This document shows, piece by piece, positions 1-5,272 of a stretch of DNA of 5,272 bases. Positions within the stretch are counted from its first letter, which is position 1, and each line of letters opens with the position of its first letter. The stretch is from the NCBI GenBank assembly GCA_963579925.1, contig CAUZJA010000202.1:1-5272 (forward strand), given 5' to 3'. Position numbers and translations under genes: made by a program. The notes under the pieces were generated by a model. The model had not been told where the DNA came from and ran no database searches. It worked only from the letters and a program-made list of their open reading frames with translations. Source of the DNA: UBA1151 sp963579925 (GTDB lineage Bacteria; Chloroflexota; Dehalococcoidia; Lucifugimonadales; Lucifugimonadaceae).

Positions 1-31
1 TTGGCGCGGGAATTCGGCAACTGAGTGAGAG

Positions 32-108
32 TGGTACCCCGTACCGGATTTGAACCGGTGATCTTCACCTTGAAAGGGTGACGTGTTAGGCCGCTACACT
101 AACGGGGC
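32..108 (-). tRNA. tRNA-Glu (anticodon UUC), CCA encoded
   Basis: Read on the minus strand, the sequence folds as a complete cloverleaf. The acceptor stem GCCCCGT pairs with ACGGGGT over 7 bp, the terminal pair being a G-U wobble. The D stem is GTGT/ACAC. The anticodon stem TCACC/GGTGA encloses the 7-base loop CTTTCAA, giving anticodon TTC, which reads GAA and GAG (Glu). There is a 5-base variable loop, and the T stem ACCGG/CCGGT carries loop TTCAAAT. The discriminator base is A (position 35), followed directly by an encoded CCA (34-32), so the 3' end need not be added after transcription. The D loop contains the expected GG pair. It lies downstream of the endonuclease III gene on the same strand, about 92 bases away, and could be transcribed from its own promoter or by read-through. 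Confidence 0.97.
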
Positions 109-135
109 AGGGTGGTCGCGGGATGCGACTACTTC

Positions 136-144
136 AGAATACCA
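136..144 (-). promoter_or_regulatory. possible extended -10 element for tRNA-Glu
   Basis: On the minus strand the bases read TGGTATTCT, an extended -10-like element (TGn plus TATTCT, four of six matches to TATAAT). It lies 27 bases upstream of the first base of the mature tRNA-Glu, which leaves room for a short 5' leader. I could not find a convincing -35 hexamer 16 to 19 bases further upstream, so this is only a candidate. The tRNA may instead be read from the upstream gene pair. Confidence 0.25.
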
Positions 145-200
145 GTCCTGTCCCATGGTTCGACACCCCCTTTGGTTTTCTGGTGGCTTTCTGGTCGCGC

Positions 201-935
201 CTATAACGTCTTGCCGTTTCGCGTAGGTCGCTTGTATTTCGGTTTCTCGAACGCGGCGGCAAATGTGGCAGCTGAGGGGCACAGATCTTGCAACGCACAT
301 CGATCGCATTGAGGGCGAATGGCTTTGCAGGTCTGGCGACCATGGGCAATTAGTTGCACATGGTAGGAGTGGATTCGCTCGGGTGGAACCTGCGCTTCCA
401 TTATCACGTGCGCATCGTCAACGCTGATCTTCATGCTGATCAGGCCTATGCGTTTGCTCACCCGGTAGATGTGCGTGTCGACAGGCATCGCAGGCATGCC
501 CAACGAGAAGGCGAGCGTGACGGCTGCCGTCTTTGGACCAACACCAGGAAGCGTAGTTAGCCACGTCCGCGCCTCTTCGAGCGGCAGGTCTCCAAGAAAT
601 TCGATTTCAAACGTGCCTGTTCGCCGCACAATCTCAAGCAGTATTGCTTGCAGCCGTGGCGCCTTCTGATTGGCCAACCCACCACTTCGGATGGTGTTTG
701 CCAACTCGCTGGTGTCCGCCTCCAGCACCACGCCCCATGTTGGGTATTGCTTGCGCATCGCAGTGAACGCGATTTCAGCGTTGGAGTCCGACGTGTGTTG
801 CGTCAGCACGGTGAACAGCAGCTCGTCTAGCGCCGACATACGCGGTGCCCACGGCTCATACCCGTACGCCACTTCCAATCTGTCGAGCACCAGTTCTGGT
901 GCTACGCGCGGGGTGAATCGGCGCTTCGCTTTCAC
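201..935 (-). CDS. nth: endonuclease III-like DNA glycosylase/AP lyase with [4Fe-4S] cluster
   Basis: Probable base-excision-repair enzyme of the HhH-GPD superfamily that removes oxidised pyrimidines and cleaves the abasic site. In the 244 residues I see the helix-hairpin-helix LPGVGPKTA at 129-137 with the expected catalytic lysine K135. The catalytic aspartate is D153 in VDTH (152-155). The cluster-binding pattern C-x6-C-x2-C-x5-C is exact at C203, C210, C213 and C219. The N-terminal motif is TQHTSD (45-50), nearer the Q-x-T-S/T-D form I associate with archaeal and Chloroflexota members than the E. coli QATD form, so substrate range may differ from classical Nth. The protein is longer than E. 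coli Nth (211 aa), with about 15 extra residues at the N-terminus and a basic 25-residue tail after the last cysteine. The GTG start at 935 overlaps the TGA of the preceding gene as GTGA and has a G-run Shine-Dalgarno 6 bases upstream. The stop is TAG. All key residues are present and I see no damage. Confidence 0.95.
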   Translation of the reverse strand: MKAKRRFTPRVAPELVLDRLEVAYGYEPWAPRMSALDELLFTVLTQHTSDSNAEIAFTAMRKQYPTWGVVLEADTSELANTIRSGGLANQKAPRLQAILLEIVRRTGTFEIEFLGDLPLEEARTWLTTLPGVGPKTAAVTLAFSLGMPAMPVDTHIYRVSKRIGLISMKISVDDAHVIMEAQVPPERIHSYHVQLIAHGRQTCKAIRPQCDRCALQDLCPSAATFAAAFEKPKYKRPTRNGKTL

Positions 936-1984
936 GCCCCACCCCCCAAATACTTGATTCTGCGACCGTGAGCTTCACATTCGGCGATTCGTTGTGGCTC
1001 GAGCTGTTTGCCGTCTTCGTAGCGAATCAAGCTGAGAAGGGAGTATTCAGTTGCACCCTCAAATGAGAGGCGGACAACTGGCCGATTGATCGATTCGCGC
1101 TTCAAGTGCTCGTCAATCCGGTCGCGGGTTGGCTGATCCATCTGGTTCCACGTGTGAGAGTGGTAGACGCATACGGCTGACTGAGTCGGAAGCCCTGCGA
1201 TAACTTCTGGAATGATGATTGACGCATCGCCGCCGTGGATTGTGGGCGGATTGGCGTGGAATAGCTCCAGGGCCGCCCGAGAGAGGCGCAAATTGTCCTC
1301 ATGATTTGGCCAGATCAGCGCCTCTAGCCACGCGATTGCGTCGGGATCAGTTGCATCCACCGGGTCGTATTCAATCCCGATACTCTCGTTTACCAGCGGT
1401 AGTTGTGTGAAATCTGGCGGCAGCGATTCACCGGTCAACTCCGTCGTCACGCGCAAGGCCGAATTTTGATCACCCATCGAGCGCCCTGTGCCGTAGTCGT
1501 AATGGAAATTAGGCCAGAGCAATGTGAGACCCAGGCTGCAACCGATCTCAATGTTGACCAGTGGGCCATCGCCAATGGCATGCCTCACATGATGAAGGCC
1601 AAGCGCCAGAACAGCGGAACGTCGCACCACGTTGGATTGCACTCGTCGGGATCGGAGTATCGAGATGATTTCGGCAGACTCATCAATGATGAGGGCTCGG
1701 AAGTCTGTGTATGTTGAGTCTGACTCGTTCGGAGACCAGTTCGGTGGATACTGGCTCAGCAACTCCGGGTTGGCGCCGCGGTTGAGCAGGAATAGCACCG
1801 CTGCGAATAGCATGTTGGGCGGCGGCTGACCGGATGAGACGTTGGCGACAATGGCGAGAACTTCATCGTCCTGCCAGATCCGCTCTGACATCGCAAAGTA
1901 AAACGGCGACATCGCCTGGCTTTCGACGCGGGCGAAGGTTTTGAATATCTGGGCCAGTTGAGAGAGGTCTTTTTGCATGATCAC
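932..1984 (-). CDS. DUF2332 family protein of unknown function
   Basis: Full-length member of the DUF2332 family (350 aa, usual size about 330-360), recognised by its string of family motifs. These are an N-terminal helical part with F-x-x-x-x-x-SPFY-like residues (17-29), P-x-x-PNMLFAAVLFLL (54-67), the R-x-RRVQSNVVRR block (111-122), the glycine-rich EIGCSLGLTLL (146-156), the HYDYG segment (161-165), a D-P-V-D-x-TDPD patch (207-215), and a C-terminal A-E-C-E-A-HG ending (334-340). EIGCSLGL follows a beta strand and looks like the first loop of a Rossmann-type fold, as in SAM-dependent methyltransferases. That is a resemblance only, and no biochemical role is established. No signal peptide or membrane segment is evident, so it is probably cytosolic. 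The start may be GTG at 1984 or ATG at 1978, two codons later; neither has a well-spaced Shine-Dalgarno. The stop overlaps the endonuclease III start (GTGA), so the two genes are probably co-transcribed and coupled. The family call is firm and the function is unknown. Confidence 0.9.
   Translation of the reverse strand: MIMQKDLSQLAQIFKTFARVESQAMSPFYFAMSERIWQDDEVLAIVANVSSGQPPPNMLFAAVLFLLNRGANPELLSQYPPNWSPNESDSTYTDFRALIIDESAEIISILRSRRVQSNVVRRSAVLALGLHHVRHAIGDGPLVNIEIGCSLGLTLLWPNFHYDYGTGRSMGDQNSALRVTTELTGESLPPDFTQLPLVNESIGIEYDPVDATDPDAIAWLEALIWPNHEDNLRLSRAALELFHANPPTIHGGDASIIIPEVIAGLPTQSAVCVYHSHTWNQMDQPTRDRIDEHLKRESINRPVVRLSFEGATEYSLLSLIRYEDGKQLEPQRIAECEAHGRRIKYLGGGA
942..947 (-). promoter_or_regulatory. 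G-run ribosome-binding site for the endonuclease III gene
   Basis: On the minus strand six consecutive G bases lie 6 bases before the GTG start at 935. Five of them can pair with CCUCC at the 16S rRNA 3' end, with one G-U pair. The same bases encode the glycines that end the upstream DUF2332 protein (…YLGGGA), so the site sits wholly inside that reading frame. Its position supports the 935 GTG start and translational coupling of the two genes. Confidence 0.6.
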
Positions 1985-2028
1985 CCATATCGTACCGACG
2001 CGGGAGCTGTGTTGAGATTGGTTAGCTG

Positions 2029-3486
2029 GTGAGAGTCGTTCGATTTGAGAACGCGAATCTTTTGACGCTGGATCACCAGATCCCGGCTGAGACAGGCCTT
2101 CTGGTCAGCGGGGGGCGGATTCAGTCGAGTGGTACCGCTGACCAAGTTCACGACCTTGGCGGAGCAACCATCGTGCCGGGATTTGTCGACAACCACTGCC
2201 ATCTCCTGGTGATGGCGTCGTGGGAAGCCTCGGTGGACTGCAGTCCGGAGCGCGTCGATTCCATCAATGGACTGATCTCAGCTCTGAGCGATGCTGCGTT
2301 GAGCGGCGGATCTGATTGGCTTTTTGGGGCGGGGTATGACGATCTGTTGATCGCTGAGAGACGGCACCCAATGGCTACCGATCTTGATCGCGTTTCCACA
2401 GACCGACCAATTCTGCTCACGCATGGCTCAGGGCATGCGCACGTGGTAAACACCAAAGGCCTGGCGCTGCTAGGCATCACCGCATCGACTGAAGAGTCGC
2501 CTGGTGGCACTATCGACCGTATTGCCGTCACAGGTGAGCCTTCCGGGCTGCTGCTTGAGATGGGTGAACACATCTCTGCCCTTCTGCCCAGCCGGTCTGA
2601 GGGCGATCAGGTATCGGCTATTGGTGGCAGTCTTCTACGCCTTGCGTCGATGGGAGTGACGTCCGCTACCGATGCCGGGCACACGAATGATGCATCGCGC
2701 CTTGGAGTTATAGTTGCAACTGCGGGACCAGGCCTGCCTCGTGTCCGCGCAATGTTGGCTCCCGGCATCGAGCGGAACGTACTTCGGGAAGATCAGGCGC
2801 TGCTTGCCGACTATACAAAAGTGATGCTCACTCGATCCGGCGTCGCGCTGAGCCACGGGCTCGACGAGCTCAGGGAGTTGGCCATTTCGGAGCATCATCT
2901 CGGCGCGCCCGGTATCGCCATGCACGCCGTTGAGCCTGAAGCGATCCATCTGGCTGCTGAATTGGGTATCTCACTGGCGAGGGACCGACCGGACTTCGGC
3001 GTTCGCATCGAGCATGCTTCTGAGGCAGGCAGCAGCAACATCGAGGCTGTAGCGCGCTCAGGTGCAGCCGTAGTCACCCAGCCGGGGTTCATCTGGTCAC
3101 GCGGAGACCGGTATGTGGCCGCAGGAACGCCGACCGACGCACTCTACCCATTGCGAAGCTGGTTTGCCTCTCCCGTGCCGCTGGCATACGGCAGTGATGC
3201 CCCCTACGGGTCGATGTCTCCGCTAATGGCAATTCAGGCAGCCGCATCGCGGTGCTCACGTTCAGGTCGGTTGGTCGGTGGTGATCAAACCATCGAGGTA
3301 TTGGACGCGCTCAGACTGGTGACCCGGCGCGCCGATGGAACGCAGCACAAGTTGCTGCCTGGCGAACCTGCGGACTTCGTTGTGCTGAGCAACAACCCAA
3401 TCACGACGGCCCCTGATCGAATCAGCGAGATTGAAGTGATCGCGACGTACGCGGCGGGCCGAAAGATCTGGCCGCTGGAGAACTAG
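2029..3486 (+). CDS. amidohydrolase family protein, YtcJ-like subgroup
   Basis: Metal-dependent hydrolase of the amidohydrolase TIM-barrel superfamily, 485 aa, probably cytosolic (no signal peptide). The N-terminus (about 1-45) has the small beta-sandwich strands of this family, followed by VPGFVDNHCHL (49-59) with metal ligands H56 and H58. Further landmarks are WLFGAGYDD (97-105), GSGH followed by VVNTKGL (133-145), PSGLLLE (171-177), a candidate bridging lysine K264, H299 in MHAVE, H329 in RIEHA, and D390 in YGSDAP. The C-terminal strand region includes PGEPADFVVL (444-453). These match the YtcJ-like group, which hydrolyses N-acyl or amide substrates that cannot be named here. It is shorter than most relatives (about 530-560 aa): only 34 residues separate K264 from H299, and the usual H-A-x-G-D is replaced by HAVEP. 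The GTG start at 2029 is nearly forced by an in-frame TAG at 2023-2025, although the Shine-Dalgarno is weak. It is alone on its strand, divergent from DUF2332, and meets the prenyl synthase stop-to-stop. Confidence 0.9.
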   Translation: MRVVRFENANLLTLDHQIPAETGLLVSGGRIQSSGTADQVHDLGGATIVPGFVDNHCHLLVMASWEASVDCSPERVDSINGLISALSDAALSGGSDWLFGAGYDDLLIAERRHPMATDLDRVSTDRPILLTHGSGHAHVVNTKGLALLGITASTEESPGGTIDRIAVTGEPSGLLLEMGEHISALLPSRSEGDQVSAIGGSLLRLASMGVTSATDAGHTNDASRLGVIVATAGPGLPRVRAMLAPGIERNVLREDQALLADYTKVMLTRSGVALSHGLDELRELAISEHHLGAPGIAMHAVEPEAIHLAAELGISLARDRPDFGVRIEHASEAGSSNIEAVARSGAAVVTQPGFIWSRGDRYVAAGTPTDALYPLRSWFASPVPLAYGSDAPYGSMSPLMAIQAAASRCSRSGRLVGGDQTIEVLDALRLVTRRADGTQHKLLPGEPADFVVLSNNPITTAPDRISEIEVIATYAAGRKIWPLEN

Positions 3487-4493
3487 TGCAGTCGGTTGCT
3501 GGCGAATGATGCCAGCGTGTGCAGCGAAGACTTTGCCTCAGAGTCGTCGAAATCTTGCAGCGACTCCAGAGACCTGCGGACGTAGTCGTCTGCCACCACG
3601 ATGCACTCGTCGAAGATTCCGGTGTCGCGCATCTGCGCCACGGCCTGCTCGAGGTGGATCTCTTTGTCGTCCGGTGATCCGTTGAGAAGTCTCGTCACAG
3701 GATTGTCTTCCGGAGAACGCTCAATCAGCATGATCGAAGGCAGCGTCAGGATGCCCTGTCGAAGATCGTTGCAGGCCGGCTTGCCGAGCTCTTCAGACGT
3801 GGAAGTGAAGTCCAGAACATCGTCCATGACCTGGTATGCCATCCCCAGGGAGTAGCCATAGTCGTGCATTCGGGCCTCGTCTGCGTCGGATGCGCCGGCA
3901 AGGATGGCACCGCTCTCTGCAGCGGTTGTGAAGAGTGACCCGGTCTTGTTGTAAATGCGCTTGAAGTAGGCGTCGCGACTGGAGAGTGAATTGCCCTCGC
4001 CAATCAGCTCCGTTAGCTCGCCCTTGGCCAACTCCATGATGGTTTCGGCGAAACGCTTGATCACCCGGACATTATTCGTGTCGCACACGAACATCGCAGC
4101 GGCTGCGAATAGGTAGTCGCCCAGCAAAACTGCTGTGCGGCCGCCCCACAGATTGCTGGGTGTTGCGCGTCCGCGCCTCAGATCAGCACTGTCCACCATA
4201 TCATCGTGAACAAGCGTGGCAATGTGCAACAGTTCCACGGCCGCGGCCATCGTCACCTGCGACTCGGAAGGTGATTTCCCCCACAGTTTCGACGTTAGGA
4301 GAGTGATCGCTGGGCGCACTCGCTTCCCGGGCGCAGCAAGAATGTGTTCTAGCCGCTCCTGGAGCACGATGTCAGACTCAATATTTTCAGCATCTTCACG
4401 GTCGGCCACGGCAATTAGTGAGGCGATTACGCGCTGCAACTCAACCTCAACCGGGCCGTAGACGGTTGATTCAATATCGCTTTTGGTCAGCAC
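3483..4493 (-). CDS. polyprenyl diphosphate synthase, probably long-chain (all-trans)
   Basis: Prenyltransferase that adds isopentenyl diphosphate units to an allylic diphosphate, with Mg2+ held by two aspartate-rich motifs. At 336 aa it has the normal length. Visible motifs are GKRVRP (56-61, IPP binding), the first aspartate-rich motif DDMVD (97-101) followed by RR (106-107), the K183-T184 pair, the second motif DDVLD (224-228), and GKP…NDLRQG..TLP (237-251) with K238. Five residues before the first aspartate lies a small residue, A92, in HIATLVHDD. In this family an aromatic residue there limits products to C15-C20, so the pattern points to a longer product (heptaprenyl to nonaprenyl class), typically the side chain of menaquinone or ubiquinone. 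The exact length cannot be read from sequence. The GTG start at 4493 shares one base with the TAG of metG, with GGGAG 10 bases upstream, suggesting translational coupling. The stop TAG overlaps the stop of the convergent amidohydrolase. All catalytic residues are present. Confidence 0.95.
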   Translation of the reverse strand: MLTKSDIESTVYGPVEVELQRVIASLIAVADREDAENIESDIVLQERLEHILAAPGKRVRPAITLLTSKLWGKSPSESQVTMAAAVELLHIATLVHDDMVDSADLRRGRATPSNLWGGRTAVLLGDYLFAAAAMFVCDTNNVRVIKRFAETIMELAKGELTELIGEGNSLSSRDAYFKRIYNKTGSLFTTAAESGAILAGASDADEARMHDYGYSLGMAYQVMDDVLDFTSTSEELGKPACNDLRQGILTLPSIMLIERSPEDNPVTRLLNGSPDDKEIHLEQAVAQMRDTGIFDECIVVADDYVRRSLESLQDFDDSEAKSSLHTLASFASNRLH

Positions 4494-5272
4494 TAGACCG
4501 CCGCTCCCTGTTCAGGAGATTCGTGGCGGGCGTGTTCTTCTTCAATCATGGCGTCGTCCAGTTTCTTGAAGATAGGAGATGGCTTTGGCAATTGAGTGCC
4601 GGCGGATGGCGTTAGATTGCTCCAGCCAATATCGCTTATTTCACCTTCTGCGGCCAGTGATGCGTGCAGTTTTGCCGCGCCATCAGGCAGGTAAGGGTGT
4701 ATCAATGTTCGAAGCGTGCTTGCCATCTCAATACCGATAGCCAGCGTTGTGCCGGTGCGGTCCATGTCTGTTTTTGCCGTCTTCCACGGTGCCTGAGTGT
4801 CCAGATATCGGTTGCCAGTCTGAGCTAGGGCCATGATCAGCCTGAGCGCCTCTCTAAAATGCCGCGCTTCAATCTCTGATGCAACTTCAATCATCGCAGA
4901 CGCGCACGCCTCAAGCGCAGCGGCATCTGAATCGTCCTGCTCACCACGTTCAGGAACCACACCGTCAAAGTTGCGCTGAGTCATGCTCAACACACGATGA
5001 ATGAAGTTACCCAGCGTGGCGACCAGCTCGTCATTGTTGCGGGCGAGGAATGATCGCCAGTTGAAGTCACTATCGGATGTTTCAGGCATCGTAGCGGCCA
5101 TGTAGTAGCGAAGCGCGTCGGAATCGTAACGATCGAGGGCCTCTAGGGCGTTGATGCCCCAGTTGCGGCTCTTGGAGAACGCGCCGCCCTCGTAGTTCAG
5201 GTACTCATTTGCGGGCACGTCGTACGGGAGGTTCAGAGCTTCGTCACCAGCGCCGCCCATAATCATTGCGGG
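4493..5272 (-). CDS. metG: methionyl-tRNA synthetase, C-terminal part (5' end outside window)
   Basis: C-terminal 259 codons of a class I aminoacyl-tRNA synthetase that charges tRNA-Met in the cytosol. The frame is open to the right edge, beginning P-A-M-I-M-G, which fits the W-P-A-M-L sequence found in MetRS before the signature loop; the methionine at 5266 is therefore internal and not the start. The KMSKS-equivalent is AFSKSR (5182-5165), so the first lysine is alanine but the second is kept. The surrounding LPYDVPANEYLN…SRNWG resembles archaeal-type MetRS. The anticodon-binding helical domain follows: N87-x3-R91 in LGNFIHRVL and P160-W161 in TQAPWKTAK (numbering from that internal Met) match the anticodon-contacting N, R and W of E. 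coli MetRS. The protein ends soon after PIFKKLDD with a short acidic tail, so it has no C-terminal EMAP-II-like tRNA-binding dimerisation domain. The HIGH motif and zinc knuckle lie outside the window. It is coupled to the prenyl synthase gene downstream. Confidence 0.95.
   Translation of the reverse strand, partial: PAMIMGGAGDEALNLPYDVPANEYLNYEGGAFSKSRNWGINALEALDRYDSDALRYYMAATMPETSDSDFNWRSFLARNNDELVATLGNFIHRVLSMTQRNFDGVVPERGEQDDSDAAALEACASAMIEVASEIEARHFREALRLIMALAQTGNRYLDTQAPWKTAKTDMDRTGTTLAIGIEMASTLRTLIHPYLPDGAAKLHASLAAEGEISDIGWSNLTPSAGTQLPKPSPIFKKLDDAMIEEEHARHESPEQGAAV
4504..4508 (-). promoter_or_regulatory. ribosome-binding site for polyprenyl diphosphate synthase
   Basis: GGGAG on the minus strand lies 10 bases before the GTG start at 4493, inside the last codons of the methionyl-tRNA synthetase gene. 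It supports this GTG as the start, and with the one-base stop/start overlap (TAGTG) it suggests that ribosomes finishing metG re-initiate here. The spacing is a little longer than optimal. Confidence 0.5.

Noticed and set aside
1..20. Possible hairpin (TTGGCG / CGGCAA ends) downstream of tRNA-Glu, considered as a terminator
   Set aside because: The stem has a mismatch, is short, and no T-run can be seen on the minus strand before the window ends.
1403..1717. Plus-strand open frame of 104 codons opposite the DUF2332 gene
   Set aside because: It lies wholly antisense to a gene with clear family motifs, has no recognisable domain, and its composition looks like a codon-bias shadow.
1958..1993. 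TTGAGA followed by CATATC/TATCGT as a plus-strand promoter for the amidohydrolase
   Set aside because: The spacing (about 22 bases) is too long and the -10 match is poor.
2005..2027. AGCT at both ends of the divergent gap as an operator-like inverted repeat
   Set aside because: A four-base self-complementary word recurring once is expected by chance.
2148..2573. Minus-strand open frame of 141 codons opposite the amidohydrolase
   Set aside because: It is antisense to the conserved metal-binding region of the amidohydrolase and is rich in Ser, Arg and Pro, as expected for a shadow frame; no motif was recognised.
5264..5266. ATG at 5266 as the start of a separate short gene
   Set aside because: The frame stays open to the window edge with P-A before this Met, matching the internal W-P-A-M sequence of MetRS, so it is an internal methionine of a truncated gene.

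Overview
This is an ordinary bacterial chromosomal window: gene-dense, moderately GC-rich by eye, with very short intergenic gaps, overlapping start/stop codons and GTG starts on four of the five genes (the fifth start is outside the window). Reading both strands, I find one tRNA, four complete protein genes and one 5'-truncated protein gene. There is no sign of a mobile element, CRISPR array, phage gene or toxin-antitoxin pair. The protein types recall Chloroflexota (Dehalococcoidia/SAR202-like): a DUF2332 protein, an endonuclease III with a Q-x-T-S-D motif, an archaeal-looking MetRS and a long-chain prenyl synthase. This placement is a family-resemblance inference and was not tested.

Layout from left to right. 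A minus-strand tRNA-Glu(UUC) with an encoded CCA end lies at 32-108. Upstream of it on the same strand is a two-gene unit: a DUF2332 protein (932-1984) followed by an endonuclease III-like DNA glycosylase (201-935). These two overlap by four bases (GTGA), and a run of G at the 3' end of the first gene acts as the ribosome-binding site of the second. A divergent gap of only about 44 bases separates this unit from a plus-strand amidohydrolase of the YtcJ-like group (2029-3486). That gene runs head-on into a minus-strand long-chain trans-polyprenyl diphosphate synthase (3483-4493), and the two opposing stop codons share the palindrome CTAG. The prenyl synthase start overlaps by one base the stop of the gene before it, methionyl-tRNA synthetase (4493 to the right edge), whose N-terminal half lies outside the window.

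How the genes work together. There are two minus-strand, probably translationally coupled pairs (metG with polyprenyl synthase; DUF2332 with endonuclease III), plus a lone plus-strand amidohydrolase between them. The metG/prenyl synthase pair is housekeeping: tRNA charging plus probable quinone or lipid side-chain synthesis. The second pair ties an uncharacterised family to base-excision repair. I see no dedicated multi-gene pathway or new system. The most unusual points are the stop-to-stop CTAG junction, the compact and altered active-site region of the amidohydrolase, the AFSKS form of the MetRS signature, and the coupling of DUF2332 to the DNA glycosylase.
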